Source of the DNA: Phytoseiulus persimilis
Taxonomy: Eukaryota > Arthropoda > Arachnida > Mesostigmata > Phytoseiidae
Direction of reading: 5' to 3'
Assembly (NCBI GenBank): GCA_037576195.1
Contig: CM075104.1
Location: 16,198,211 to 16,262,210, forward strand
Length of the DNA stretch: 64,000 nt
Shown: one piece after another, positions 24,237-37,160 of the stretch
How the letters are laid out: every line of letters starts with the position of its first letter
Position numbering within the stretch: the first letter of the stretch is position 1
Made by a program: the position numbers and the translations under genes
Notes under the pieces: model-generated
Told to the model about the DNA's origin: nothing
What the model saw: only the letters and a program-made list of their open reading frames with translations
Database searches by the model: none

Positions 24237-24426
24237 CGAGGTGTCAACGTTTGGTTCCGAGACGGTCACTGTCCAGCCTTGTACGGCGGGGGACTCGTTG
24301 TTGCGATTGGAACAACGCTTCCAATTCACTCCGGACTTCACTCTGATTCCATGTAATATTTCAACAAGAGAGGACGCTCAGAACTCTCTCATGAGCTTGA
24401 TGAAGTGGCTGAGATTCAATAGTTAG
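24237..24426 (+). CDS. candidate terminal exon of a plus-strand gene
   Basis: After the acceptor CCCGGTTTTAG the frame reads 63 codons to TAG, with protein-like content: ETVTVQPCTAGDSLLRLEQR, then FTPDFTLIPCNISTREDAQN, then SLMSLMKWLRFNS. A plus-strand AATAAA lies 81 bases past the stop (24507), as expected of a last exon. The gene converges on WDR18. Two cysteines and one N-glycosylation motif (NIST) are present, but no family is recognised. Earlier exons may include 23039-23262; a strong GTAAGT donor at 23960 marks another possible exon. Confidence 0.45.
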
Positions 24427-24506
24427 GCAAGCGATCTTCAGGAAGCCAGTGTACATGATGTTCCATGGAAGCTTTCCACTAGGATATCCAATCTTGGAGC
24501 AAAAAC

Positions 24507-24512
24507 AATAAA
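24507..24512 (+). terminator. poly(A) signal AATAAA, plus strand
   Basis: AATAAA lies 81 bases after the stop codon of the plus-strand exon ending at 24426. Confidence 0.5.
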
Positions 24513-24532
24513 TCAAGTAGAAGATACAACGC

Positions 24533-24538
24533 TTTATT
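24533..24538 (-). terminator. poly(A) signal AATAAA of WDR18
   Basis: TTTATT on the plus strand reads AATAAA on the minus strand, 74 bases after the WDR18 stop codon. It is the first canonical signal downstream of that gene. Confidence 0.7.
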
Positions 24539-24611
24539 TACATTCCTCCTCATTCAGAGGAAGTTCACATCGCTTCCTCATTCGGCGGAGAATTTTTTCA
24601 ACACCGTTCCA

Positions 24612-25935
24612 CTAGAGATTGGCTACAACAAAGTTGACAATGTCGGTGTTTGCGAGAGCGATCTTCTTCATCATGTCTCGGGTTTGCGGAGGGATCGAGA
24701 ACTCCTCTTGAACTTTTTCGGAGCACTTCACTTCAACCGCGACATCGTCGCCCTCATCTTCGACGTGATCGTGGCTCTGGCGTACAGTGTCAACTTTTGA
24801 GAAAGCTCGTTGGAAGTTGCACACGGAAGCCAGGGCTGCAAATCGTGGCAACTTTAGTTTCTGGGAACGAGGTTCGACAACGAACTCGAGCGAATAGCGC
24901 CAATATCCTACAGACTGTACCTTTGGACTTGTTGGCCTCCTTGATCAGGGCGTTGCTCGGAAATTTGGCGATCTTGACGTTGGTCACAGCTCCGTCGTGG
25001 CGCAGCGTTTGTAGGAGATGACCGTGGTCAGCGTCCCAGATCCGAGCGGTCGAATCATCGGATCCAGAGAGCAGCAGATGTTTCGAGGCCGATAAACATC
25101 TCACCGATCCGTTGTGCCCAAGGAACTCGATTTGCGACTCATCTCTGAGACTCAATCGAGTGATGGTCCCATCTTTGAAACCAACGAAAACCGCGTCCGA
25201 GCTAGGTGCCATTTCAACCGAATCGACGACTTTGCCGAAGAACTTTCTATATTCGAGGCAGCCTGTTTGCAGACTGTGGATCGTCAACAGGCCCGCGCTG
25301 CTCACTGAAGTGACGAGCGGCCCAGTGACGCACATATCCTGTACTGCTTGATTATGGTCTTTAAAAGTCATGTCGGGTTCGGGGGCTTCGTCGGGATGGA
25401 AACAGTCGACGGGCCAGACGCTGACAGAACTGTCGTGGGACGCCGACACGACAGCCAAGCCGTCATCCACGAACTTGACCACTGTGATCGGTTGGAAGTG
25501 CGCTTGTATACTGCCAATGAGGGCGCCAGTGGAGATCTCCCACAAGTAGAGCTCGCATTCGATCCCGGCAACGCAATAGTTTCCACGTGGCGAGACGGCC
25601 ATTGCTCTGATCTTGTCAGGTGCGGCGAATTTGCGAGTGATCTGGTCGTACTGCCGGAACGACCACAGACTAAAAGCTCTAAAACGCAGATGGATGCCTG
25701 AGTGAGTCGATCGGAATGAAAATACTCCAAAGCGCCCTACTCTCCTATCAAAAGTAACTCACGTTTTGTCTTTCTGTGCAGACAGGATGTAGTCCCCTTT
25801 GATGAAAGAGAGGGTCCTCGCTTGAGAAACTCCTCCGTTGTATGCGCTTAACGGTCCACCCGTTTCGAGATTCCAAACTCTCACATTGTAGTTTCCCGCA
25901 CCGTCGGTGGTGTAAGCGACATCTCGGAGCGCCAT
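24612..25935 (-). CDS. WDR18: WD repeat-containing protein 18 (WDR18), complete, three exons
   Basis: Exons in transcription order: 25935-25763, 25678-24921 and 24835-24612, with GT-AG introns of 84 and 85 bases and matching phases; 384 codons before TAG. The N-terminus (MALRDVAYTTDG, then VRVWNLETGG) and the LSFIKGDYILSAQKDK segment line up with the start of animal WDR18. WD-type blades follow, for example SGSDDSTARIWDADHG near residue 280. GAVTNVKI matches the family's conserved GPVTNAAI stretch, and the C-terminal helix (MMKKIALANTDIVNF) matches the family's last helix. Human WDR18 is about 430 residues. In animals WDR18 works with PELP1 and TEX10 (yeast Ipi3 with Rix1 and Ipi1) in the nucleolus on late 60S processing. 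The ATG at 25935 was chosen because upstream in-frame sequence has no homology and no ATG. Poly(A) signal at 24533. Confidence 0.93.
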
Positions 25936-28900
25936 TATGTATGAGTGGATTGCGTTCGAAGGCCAATGAAAGTCTTCCTCAGCTGAGAGATTGGCGGAAC
26001 TTCGCACAGGGGCTTAAAATATTACTGTCTTCGAAGTTCCGGAAACTAGAATTTTTCGCCAACATTGATCGCCTCAGAGGCCGCCGAGGATTCGCGCTTA
26101 TTACGCTCGAGCCGGTCTATCGGAACGCGCACAGAGAAACTTGGTCCTAAAAACGATCGCTGTGGAACGATCTCTTCGATGGATTCCGCGACTCTGGGGA
26201 TCCCAGTGGCTGTCGCTCTAAAGCGAGACACGGAATGAGAATCACTAAAATTATCTCCAAATTCGAGCGCCGCACGCTGTTGGGGCTGCGAACAACAACA
26301 ATAACAACGAGTATCAGAGAACTCCGGAGCATGGTGCCGTCATGGTGGCGCTGGCATCGCGTACCCTCTCTGCAATGAATGAGGAACCTCTCTCGCACGC
26401 GGGCGTTTTTGAAATAGCTAGGGAATGAGTTCAGAAGAGGAACTTCATAACCAACCGGCTGGAAATAAACCCGGTGCGTACCAGATGGCAGACCATGTCA
26501 AGTCGGGGCTTCCCTGATTTCAGACTCAACGAGGCTACCGATATTGATTACGAGTGATCGTCGGTTCGGATAAGAGCTCGTTCATGATTTCATGATCCGG
26601 TGGTGTGAAGCAATGTCCAATAATGCGATGAGTTGGACACGTTTCGAGCTCACAACCGCGATTCCTTCAAGCTAATGGATCTTTCATGCCGCAACCCTCG
26701 AGAACCTGGAACAGGCGACGGTATCAAACCATAAACTCCGCTGTTCCTCTGAGCAAATTACCCAACAGACAATATTTCTCGTTGCAACCACTCGATTCCC
26801 TCGATCCATTAACGGTGATGGTATTGGGACGGACCTCAAAGTGGCGGGGATCTCCAAGACACAGCGCGGACGAATGCCCCCACGAGTGGGGGTTCAAGTG
26901 GTATGGTTGTGGGCTCTTCCAAACTTGTGCTCGCCTCTCTAAATAGCAGTGCACTGAGTGGGGAGATCGTTAGCCTTTGACGAGTTGGAGAGGCTCAACA
27001 TTTTATCTGGGGTCCTCCCAAACTACTCGATGATTTCACGCGTGTACAGCATTGACAGTTGTCCCCTACCGTTTGAATGTCCTGAACAATCGTGTCCTCA
27101 CGGTCATATCCAGACGTGCTCAACGTGGTACAAGGGATGCATTCGTCGAAGGATGTCGATCGGAGATCCCCTCAAATGCATGGTAGAGTTTGGTATCAGG
27201 GGTCACCCCTCTCTTCGATGGTCGACAGCATGGTATGCACTTCTGCGAAATCAACGGTTTCTGATCGATAACAATTGCAGCTCAGATGAGCCTCACTCGA
27301 GGGAAGTCTGAAGTTTTGATCCCGCGTGCCGTTTCGAGGGACACCACCTCTGAGATAGCTTCCCCGACATTCTCGTCTGATCATGGACTGTCCCACTCCA
27401 AGAGAAAAGTCAACAATACTGTTCGGTTCCGTCGACCCGCTCGAGATTGTGGTGAGCCCGATTCCGACAGGGACCACTATCAAGGCGGGTGCATCTTTTC
27501 AAACCATTTAATCAGCTATCTCTCATCGTTGTCGGTCGCCTATCGGGTCGGCGGGCTGCTCGCAGGCCGGTGGCGGCTTGTCTGAGCTGGCTAAGCAGGC
27601 TTTTCTTATTCAATGGTTTTCTCTCAGCACTTATGACTCCCCACAAGTTGAGTCACCGCACGTGCCATCTCTTCTTTTCCCTCGTTCCTATCCTGCCCAC
27701 CCCTAGCCTATACCGCGCTTCTCTCAACTTGAACCAATCGCCCGTTCGGCACTAAGACATAGGTCGCTCGGTCGGTTCGTTCAATCGGTCGGCCGAGCGC
27801 ATGCCTGGTTGTCGGCTGACGGTCTTTGTTGGGTCGGTTTTGTGTCCTGAGAGGAGACTCAGGAGTTTGAGGCCTGGGCGGAGCGACCGGAAGCATGCGA
27901 AGGAGTCTACATGAATGATCGCCCGGTGGCTGACTAGCACTCGCTTATTAAAACGATTGCCGCAGCTCACCCCGTAACAGCAGGGACTCCACCGGTTCGC
28001 CCGGGGTACCGGAGGGTGTTTTGCGGCAGTTCGAGTTGTCGCCAAGCTGACCCGTTAGGCTGTCTGCTTCTCCGCCAGCCTATCCTAAACAAACGGATCA
28101 CGTGGGCGATTCGGGAGATTTATCCGTCGACGGACAAGGCAGGAATCTATGGTTTCCTCCCAACGTCCCCGTGGAAAAGACGCATCATCGGACTGAGAAG
28201 TGTCGTGTTGAGAAATGCATTCAGCTAATTAATCATAGCAGGCTGGCGTTTATCTTTCGACCGATCGTTGCAAAGGCGTGCCTCACTCTGAGCGAGTGGA
28301 AGGTTGACGACGCCGTCTCCCACACAGCAACGACTCGGTGAAGATCGACAACGCAGTGATCCATCTCGGAAGGAGACCACGCGCAGAATCTCGACGAAGT
28401 GATTCTGTTCCATCGACAAACATCGAGTGCTGCGGAACTCGTCCGATGCCGCGTCAGCATCTACGGTCTGTGCGAAGACCCCCGCCAGGAGATGTTCGGA
28501 AGCTCGTCGAAGGAGCAAACCGGAAATCATCTCACGCCATCATCACCGGGCGATTCAGCCATGCGTCTTATCGTTATTTCTTTGTTTTTCCCTCTCATTC
28601 AATCATGCAGGGGAACTTTCGGCAGGGGGAACTGCTCGGAGCCATTTCGAGGCGCACATTTTGATGGAGCTTGGATTCTTCTATCCTGTTTTGAACACAA
28701 TAAATACTTTCGGTGAGAGAAACTCCTGATGGAGACCAGACTCCGCTGAGCTGCGCTCCCACCGAGCCAGCTCGCTCGCCCGCGCGCTTCCCAAGGCCCC
28801 CCGATCTTTTCCCATAGAGCGTAATGTTATTAAAGCATGAACGACATTTCTTCTTGGGGAAACCAAGCGAGCGGGGGAGAGATTCTGCTCGCGAAACGAA

Positions 28901-31900
28901 TCGCGTTTACCACCACGACCGCCACCGCCAGCTCGGCCAACAGACAGCTTCCTTCTGTTGGAGGAATCTCAACATCACACATTTGGCCTTTCGGGTGGCA
29001 AAGCGCGACAAACGCGACCGGAGAATGAGAAGAAATGAAAAGAGAAGCGAGCGAACGAGAGAGCAAGTACATGGCTTTCTTTTCATCTCACTCTCTCGTC
29101 TCGAAAAAAGTCAAAGATGTCACACGGACCGAGAGTCAAACATACATTCCATCCTTTCGCGTCGCTGTCTTCAATTGGGAGGAGAGTCGGAAGAAAGGCC
29201 GACATGTGGTTTGAGTTCAGGGATGGTGTCTCCGAACCGCAACAGCAATAACCGCGACACCGACTACAATCGCCGGAACAGCAGCCAAAACAACAACAAC
29301 AACACCCGCATTTTTTGTGACAAAATATCGACAGCATCGGCCTCCCGGCCGCTCCTATTTTCAGTCAGTATCCGCAGTCCTAGTGTGTAAGGTTTGAAGT
29401 GAAACGAAGTACTGACACCGTCGGACGAGGGCGGCAACAACTTCGTTTTGTAACGATTGCATAACGGCCACTTTGTCTTCTCCGTTGCCGTTTCCGCCCG
29501 TTTCGTACGAGGCTGTTCCGCTGTTGTACCTCCGAGCTTTCTTGTGTGCGTTGTGCGACCGTTTCTGCTGGTTTTGCGCGAGTGTGAAACAAGTCGTGCT
29601 TCAGTTTCGATGACGGCGTTTGCGTTTTCATGCTCGAGCTCCTCTTCTCGGTCGAGCTCTTCTGTTTCGCAGTTGTTGCTGCAACTGCTGTTGTACTATC
29701 CAGCTGTCGTGGAACTTCTCACGGTTGGAAGTTATCGGGACTGTTGTCACATGGTCGGGAGCGTTCCCGAGATTGTTGGGGGGCTAGCTGTCCTCGTTGT
29801 TGCTGTTGTCGATGCGATCATAATTATTCCTGCTCGTTCGAGTTGCCTTGTCATAAAGATGCTATTGTAACTTTTCCCAATGGGTCTTGGCTTCAACGCT
29901 GGCAAGAACAATGGGTGCTGACGATGAGGAGGCTGCAGCAGAATCAGCTCATCAAGAAACTCTAAAATAAGCTCACAGTCCGTGTCAACCAGAATAGGTT
30001 CTTACGAGCCAACACCGGAGGCAAGCGAGCGAGCGAGCAGCCACTCAGGCGGCGAGTCGGGGTAGGCAGTCTCTCCGAGACCCACAACCGGACGCCAGGA
30101 CAGACAGCGACTATGGCGGCATGTGGTTGTCGCTTGGCACCCTGGTCGTAGATCTAAGATCAAGCAGCGGAAAGACTGGTGTATGCCTCCACGACGGTTC
30201 GTCCACCGACGACGATCATTGCTATTCTGGTTTAAGCAAGCGGAACCTGTCTGTCTGTTGTCGTCGTCGTGTTTTTGGTAACTCACATGCTGCTGGCTCG
30301 GAGGCGGGCCCGAGAGCCTTTTCTTGCTCCTCTCAAGTCGGGATACCACACTTGACTACGTGGCTGATCAAGGCCGGAAGCAGCTCCAAGGTCGAGGCGA
30401 AGAAAAACTAGCGACGGACACGTACGCGACAAATCGGCTCATCGTCGATACGCGGACACGTCCGATCCCGCCAACTCGCCCACCCAGGATGTCGTCGTCG
30501 TCGCCGCGGCCGCTGTCATTTTGTTGCTGCAAGAGACCTTAATTAGGACACTAGGACCTCTCGAAAGAGCGTTGGCAATCTCGCAACGGCCGCCGAGACG
30601 CAACGGTCACCACTTGGCCATTGTACAGGTGGGCGGGCACAACGCGGGCTCGGGGCGGGTAAAGACTCCACAGTGAAGAGACGTTAGCCCCACTGAATTG
30701 ATGACTCAATTATCGCAGGAGACGTTCGAAGCCTGGAGAACGGCCTCGAGGATGTGAAGGCTGTCTTCGAGAAGTTTCGAGAATATCATGGAAGTGAAAC
30801 TTGGATCCCCGGGGACCCTGCGCTGGTCTCTCGGAGTTTCGCATCGAGCGCAGCTGGGATGCCGTGTTCACAATCCTCGTCATATTCCAAGCTCAGCTCC
30901 TGCATAGAAGTTGTTTTTCATGAGGCGTTCGAGTGTACATTTCCGCGATGATTTATTCAAAAGCGTTGGCATGCACCGACTGGACCCGGAGTGCCTTCCA
31001 TTCCATGAATGTTTGCTTGAGGACTCCCGATAAATATTGTGCTGCTTCGAACGAATCTCGTGGTTTGGAGAATGTGATCATGAGGAGATTGCTTTTGAGA
31101 GACGACCCCTCCACGGTTCAGGCTGCGATGGCTCCCAGGATGTTTACGTCGCGGAGCGGACCTCATTAAACGTCAGGAATCTGAAATCCGACGTGGTTGC
31201 TAACTGATCGCAGGCATTGATGGCGCATCGAGTGATTTCAACCTCAAGCGAGTGGGGATCGATTCCTCGCGTCGAAAAATGCGAGATCTGCTTTTGATGG
31301 GATTCTCAAATGGAATAGGCTTTAGATTTCATCAGGGCCAGGATGTGATCCATGAATGCTTCTCCTAAATGATCTCTAAGTCAAGAGAGTTAGAAGACCT
31401 CGCTTCTGTGGTCGATACTTCCTTACCGGGTGCATTGGCCCTATCGTCAAGTTGTGGAGGTTAACGCGCAGGATGACGAGGACCACACGCGTAGGAGCAG
31501 GACTCCTTAGTATGTGTATTACAACGGAGGCTGGCAAACCACGGCGAAGCGAGCAAGCGAGTTTTCTTTCTAGGAGAAATAATCAGCAGAAACGCGGTAC
31601 TTTCAGTGCTCTGTTTATTATTAGCACAAAACAACTCTCTGGGCAGTATTTGAAGTGAAGCAGAATGGTTCCCTAATCCTAAGAAACAGAGCTCCCCTGT
31701 TGAAGAATTCCATTGTGGAGAACGGAGAGACGGTTTTAACAGGAAAAGGGGAAGGGCCAGAAGCATGGATAGATCGGAACGGGTAAAAAAGAAACCGCAT
31801 CAGAAGGTTCTTCCCGAAAAATCTGTCAAGCCAGTCAGGCTCAGTTGAGCATGGCGTCTTCTCATTTTCTTTGGCCGCCATGTTATGCATCGGAGTACAT

Positions 31901-32199
31901 GTCAATCGTCGCTGGTTGGTTGGGCCACAGCGACGCTGATGCCGTCAGCTCAAGCACGAGCTTACCGGTGCGGCTTGAGAAGCACATAAGAACTTTTCCA
32001 TGAACTGTGATTGCTTGGCAGTTTTTGTAGAGAGCCGGCGACGAGCAAACTAACGATAGGAATAAATCGCAGGCCAGATCGAGAACCGGTAAAGCTCTCA
32101 TAAAAATACTTTTCATGCCAGAGATTGAGTAGACTGTTGCGCCAGATGCATCGGACTGTTTTAAAGCTCTCGAACTTGTCCCTATTCTGTGTTTGACAA
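25936..32199. other. no supported gene
   Basis: The stretch upstream of WDR18 contains two minus-strand frames (26231-26046 and 26398-26147) that might be 5' sequence of that gene or chance. From 27 to 31 kb frames on both strands are low in complexity: Gln/Asn/Cys-type runs from CAA/GTT repeats near 29280-29320 and Ser runs near 29640. None is supported as a gene. Confidence 0.35.
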
Positions 32200-32412
32200 A
32201 TGTCGTTCGGAGGAAACAGACCGGAAGAAAACGATATCGGCCGGCGAAGGAATGCGGACGTCGGGAAAGAATACGACAAGCTAACTTTTTGCTCCAGTGA
32301 GGTTTTCCATGTTGGAGAGGGCTCCAGATTCATGGTGAAGCGAAGCGGAATCGGCGAACGAGAGCAACAAATGGGTGCACTCCAGATCGAATCTCGAAAC
32401 TTCATGGTTTAG
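32200..32412 (+). CDS. candidate short open frame, unknown protein
   Basis: The ATG at 32200 starts a 70-codon frame ending in TAG with strongly protein-like, charged composition: MSFGGNRPEENDIGRRRNAD, then EYDKLTFCSSEVFHVGEGSR. The minus strand over the same bases is also open (32405-31962) and hydrophobic, so strand choice is uncertain. No domain recognised and no promoter seen. Confidence 0.3.
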   Translation: MSFGGNRPEENDIGRRRNADVGKEYDKLTFCSSEVFHVGEGSRFMVKRSGIGEREQQMGALQIESRNFMV

Positions 32413-35400
32413 AATCCGATGCCTGCGACATTTGTTCTCCCGAGCCGACCCTGTGCCGACCCCTTGTGAAGTAAAGTGCTGCAAGCATCTAGCTCGCTGA
32501 GTTTGAGTCGGGTTCGAGCATTAGAGGATAGAGGAGCTTGAGTTTGTTGAGGCCGGTCGCGCATACAGATCACGTTGCGTTGCGCTGCAGAACGACGCCT
32601 GGTTAACGCTCACTGACAGCTTCGCATTTCAAGATGTAGGTGATGCTGATCGGAGCAGGGCCTCCAGGTACGACAATCGGAAGGGGCGATTCCCTGCCAA
32701 GCTCGAGAGTGATAGTGAGGTTGCGCAACATCGATTTCTTCAAGGAGACGAATTGAAATTCGTGCGGAATCGCTCCGACATAGAGATCTTTTTTGATATG
32801 TGGATCCTAGAGGAGCGATAGAATCGTGGCACCGAATCGACATCGAGCAGAGCAATCCCGCTCATCAGCGTTCGTTCATGAACGCTCGGGGGGTGGACGT
32901 GAGATCGCCGACTCTTCGCCATCCTACACAGCTTTCGAATCTCATCGGAAACTGACAACGAATACGAGCTCGGACATCATTCGTTTCACATACGCACTCT
33001 TCCCACACTCTTAACTAGCTTGAAATTCTCTCTGAGCCCGGTGCCTTCGCTCGCATGCTCAATCGGGCTGTCGTTCGGTCCGTGCATTGCTGGTCGCACG
33101 AGAGAGGCAGCACAACCCCGGTCACCCAAAACGAATCAGTTTCTCAACCTTTCTCTCAATCTGTCCCTGTCTCTCTCCCTCTCTCGCATTTTTCTCTCCA
33201 TAGAACAATTTACCCAACAACGACAGGGACGACATTGAGTCTATAGAGAGGGGAGTTTAGAGAAAAAGAGGCCAGCCCAGTTCGAGAGGGGAACATTTCA
33301 AAATATTTGCATCCAACCCAAGCAGGATCCCCTCGTTCAGCGGCGCGGCGATGGCTGCAGTGTCGTTCGACAAATATTCACACAGCTCTCCCGATCACCG
33401 CGACGAGCTGCCGGTCGGCCGGAGTCGCATGCATCAAGTCAGCGACAACAATGCGAGGGGCATGGTTACACCCAGCTCCGACAGATGACCCACCGGCGTC
33501 CTTTCCGGCTTTGACGCTGCCCTGCCGATGCCACTTCAGTCGGTGGTGGGCGCAACTTCGGCACTCGCTGGTATTAATGAAAACAATCCTCTGCCCACTG
33601 AGGATGCCAACGAGCGGGGGACGCTCGCATCCGACTGAACTTCGCGGCTTCGGATGAACCTCAGCTCCGACGCATCCGGCGTTTCCCGCTCAAGAGAAAG
33701 TCGGGGGATGAAAAACGTATCGTGCGGGTGATTCATTTTCACTCCACAACGGCTGCGTTGATTCGCCCCTCGTGCCCTACCACGAGACGCTGGAGAGAAA
33801 ACTGACCGAGGAACTTGCCGCAGAGAACGGATGCGAGATGTTCAAGCGAACCGAGCCTTTCGTTTGTCCATCGAGGGCGAGAGAGAGAGAGAGATAGAGA
33901 GAGAGAGGAAGAGAAAGAGAGAGGGAGAGAGATAGCGCAACTTCCATTAAGGGATGCTCGCTGTGCAAGAGATGCGCTGTCAGAAATGTTGCCGATGCCT
34001 TCCTAGAAGTTGGTGGGGGCGATGGTCGACCACTTGCTCTGAGTTCCCCGGTGAGACGTCGTCCGTTGGAGATGCCCGGCTGTGATGGGCAGGAAGAACA
34101 AACACTCCCGGTGGTCTTCACACCCGGTGCTTCTCACCTTCATCTCTCAACCTTCAGCCTCTCGACACATACATCAATGCTAACCCACCCTCGTTTTCCT
34201 CGTTGCCATTTACGCCTCACTCGGCGGAAGCAGCGGCCGAGATTTCCTCGGGGAGGAGATGGCGCAGATGGATCTCTCACCAGTTCGCTCGTCTCCTCGT
34301 TCCGTTGTTAGCCGTCCGTATAGGCGCTGGGTGGTCGGAGATTACACCCTACTCTGTTCGCGTTTTCTTCCAAATGAACACGCCATGCTCTACTCCGAAG
34401 GTGTTTCGATCCGGCTCGTGTATCACACGATGACTAACCGCTTCGAGTTTGTCGCTTGCTCTCGACGATGCTCGGCGCCATGAATAACCCGAAGCAGGCT
34501 TCCGCTCCGAGCTTGTGGAAGTCTTCAGCGAGCGAGGTCTCGATCTATTCATTCGTTCCGTGAAGCCATAACTGATCCTCGACGGGGCCGTTACAGCTCT
34601 CAGCGGCGAAAGATCGGAAAGCTCCACCGGAGCTTTCGAACCGAAGTTCGTCTCTGACTGTCTTTGACGACGGGAGCGTATTTCAATCTCCAGGAGCCAC
34701 CGAGCAGCTGGCTGGGACACGCTGGCCATCATACCAGTATTGGAGGCAGGCTGATGATTTCATTAAAAAAAAAACTCCCCCGAGATTTGAGGACAAGCTC
34801 GAGGAATTTCCTTTTTTTGTCCAGGGCTCGTTCGTTCCCGAGCCCGGCTGCACTCAATCCGCGACCACCTGCACGGAGTACACCTGCATTAGCGGTGGGA
34901 GGACGGGAGGAACTCGGTTGTGCCCGCCTGCTGGCCGGGTAATCCAATTGAGGCATCCAATGGAATCATGATGATAACAACAAGAACGAGAACAAATGAA
35001 TAGCGACACATATAGCTCAGAGATGGCTAAGGGAAAGCTATAGGTTGGCCTTTCGGGTGTACAAGCGTATATAGTAGCAGTAGTAACACCCACTCACCCT
35101 ACTGGACCGTTGAGGGGTAAGACCGGATCCAGGGTGAAAGGGAGGTCGGAAGGGGCTACGTCCAGGCCGCAGACGGGAACCGAAGGCTGTGAGGGGAATA
35201 AATTAATTTATCGCGCGTCAGACCAACCAGAGAGCAAAAGGGCGAGCAGGAGGCACACTGGAGCGCTTCCCCGCAAGAACAAAGGAACAAATTGAAGACG
35301 AGGACTGGGTACGAGGGGAGCCATACAGAGCTTGGTCAGCTCGGAGCTTAGTCCCGATTAACTATGACCATGTACAACAGCCAGAGCAAACAAGAAAGCC

Positions 35401-36297
35401 ACCTGGTGGGGTTCAGGGAGGCTGCGGCTGCTGCCAGGTGGCTACCCCTTCCGCTCTGCCACTACGTCTTCGCCCCCATGCCCGCCTTCGGCGGATCCAT
35501 CTTCGGCTGTTACTGTAGATGGAACGCCGAGCCGTCCGCTGCACTCGATGTGGTTCGAGAGCGGCGGGACGCAGGCTTCCCGAGATGTGACAAGAACGTC
35601 AATAATTCCATAGGCTTCGAGAACACAAGTCTTGAGGCCGGGTGCAACACGCATTCCCCACAACAGCGTCATAGGAACACAGGGCACCGACACAACTGCG
35701 CGAACATTAACAACAACTGGCACCAACGCGAGCCGCGGCCCTCGGCTAAGGACGTCCCCGCGGTCGGCACTCCCGACGCGACACGAAGCGGGACGATGCG
35801 GCTCCGACGCGAATGCTTCTGAGTGACGGTCATTCTAGTCCTGTGGAAAAGAAAAACCGTTGGGGAGAAGCTGCGGAGGAAGCGAGCGCGAAAAGACCTA
35901 AGCACAAACGGAACAAACTTGAAATGCTTTTTCACAGCGGGTTTCGCTTCGGGCCGCGTCCATGGAAGCGGCATCGGCGCCGCAACCTCTCAAGAACGAC
36001 TGTGGCGGCCGCATGTGAGATGCCTGAAAAGAGGGCTGGACGGGCAATTACGGACTGAAAAAAACAAAGCTGCTAAAATTTGCCGCCTTGTTAAACGTTT
36101 TGCTGCTTTTTCGTCTCTCTTTTCCCTCCTGCCTCCATCCACCCGGCCATTCATCCGCTGCCCGTTCACAACTTGGGCCAGGGCTCGGTTGCGGACGCTC
36201 ATAGAACTCGAGAAGTAAGAAACATTGTTTCGACTCCCCCGCAGAGAAAATTTCTCCGCTTCTTCTCTCTCGCCCCCAATCCCGCTCTCTCTCCTCG
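32413..36297. other. no supported gene; ambiguous frames on both strands
   Basis: Frames at plus 34259-34483 and minus 34732-34349 overlap, as do plus 35364-35822 and a minus frame across 35826-35442. Each pair reads plausibly on both strands, and nothing in the sequence decides between them. A pyrimidine-rich stretch lies near 33145-33200 and a purine microsatellite at 33879-33934. Confidence 0.35.
33879..33934. repeat. GA microsatellite
   Basis: An imperfect GA run with interruptions (GATA, GGAA, GAAA, GGGA). Length and purity are typical of a polymorphic simple repeat. Confidence 0.9.
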
Positions 36298-36795
36298 TCA
36301 CTTCTGTTCGGCCTCGCCATGACAATTCGTCGATCCGGGAGCTGTGGCGCCGCTTCTGCTGCTCTCGCCGGCTCGGCGATGCTGATGACGTAGAAGTGCT
36401 AATGCACTGATCACAATGAAGAAGATGAACTCGTCTCCGTTCCAAAAGAGAGAGCTGTCGACGAGCGACGAGGAAACGGAACGATGAACGAAACTATGGC
36501 ATGATCCGTCCTCGGGGACTGCGTTGTTTCGTGGGCGCCAAGAACCGGGATATTCCTCGAGACAAGGAGAACCGAATTCGACTCCTGCCCGGTCGGAGCG
36601 GATCAGCTCGGCGAAGGATGCCTCTGTCGGGAACAAAGGGCTCCTGGCATCATCAAGAACTTGCGGGACGTAATCGGGAACCGGACGAGGATAATTAAAG
36701 CAGAGTCCGGCCGCCACGATTTGTCCAAGTTCCCTTTTTTCTGAGGGAACCTCGCCCCCGGCGCTCGCGGGCTTCTGCTTGGCCGAGCTGTACAT
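36298..36795 (-). CDS. candidate membrane protein, 165 residues
   Basis: From the minus-strand ATG at 36795 the frame reads 165 codons to TGA. The N-terminal two thirds are mixed and polar (LGQIVAAGLCFNYPRPVPDY, then AELIRSDRAGVEFGSPCLEE). A hydrophobic stretch, EFIFFIVISALALLR, then leads to a basic, Ser-rich tail, which would suit a single-pass membrane protein. A second minus-strand frame (36926-36603) over the first half also looks coding, so the exon structure may be more complex. No family recognised. Confidence 0.35.
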   Translation of the reverse strand: MYSSAKQKPASAGGEVPSEKRELGQIVAAGLCFNYPRPVPDYVPQVLDDARSPLFPTEASFAELIRSDRAGVEFGSPCLEEYPGSWRPRNNAVPEDGSCHSFVHRSVSSSLVDSSLFWNGDEFIFFIVISALALLRHQHRRAGESSRSGATAPGSTNCHGEAEQK

Positions 36796-37160
36796 TCATT
36801 GATATAAAGCGTCATTGCGAATCCAGATCGCTCGCTGGCCAGAGATAAGACAGGAAGTTCATTGATTTGCAGACTCATACCATTGCCGCCGCGGCTGCCG
36901 CTCGAACCAGCCACTGGCGGCGACAACAGCCGAGCTTTAGTCAGCCGTCCCCGGAGCGGAGAGCGCCGGCATCACACCGAGCGCCAGCCAAACAACTAAC
37001 CACGCCACGCCCATCAACTCAATCGAGTCATTGATATCCATTCACTCATGCATCCTCCAAAGCTCGTTTCTGTCCGTGAATCACTCCTCGTGCATCCGCC
37101 AATATCGAACGGCATTTTCGTGACCGCTTCTTGACACTTCATTGAGGCAACGCCACTGGG

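Noticed and set aside
25936..26007. N-terminal extension of WDR18 by 24 codons
   Set aside because: The extension has no ATG, and the family N-terminus aligns with the ATG at 25935.
28824..29390. 188-codon plus frame with an Asn run, opposite a Cys-run minus frame
   Set aside because: Both follow from CAA/GTT trinucleotide repeats; no start context, domain or splice support.
35364..35822. 152-codon plus frame starting MTMYNSQSKQ
   Set aside because: A minus-strand frame over the same bases reads at least as well; neither has splice or promoter evidence, so neither is called.
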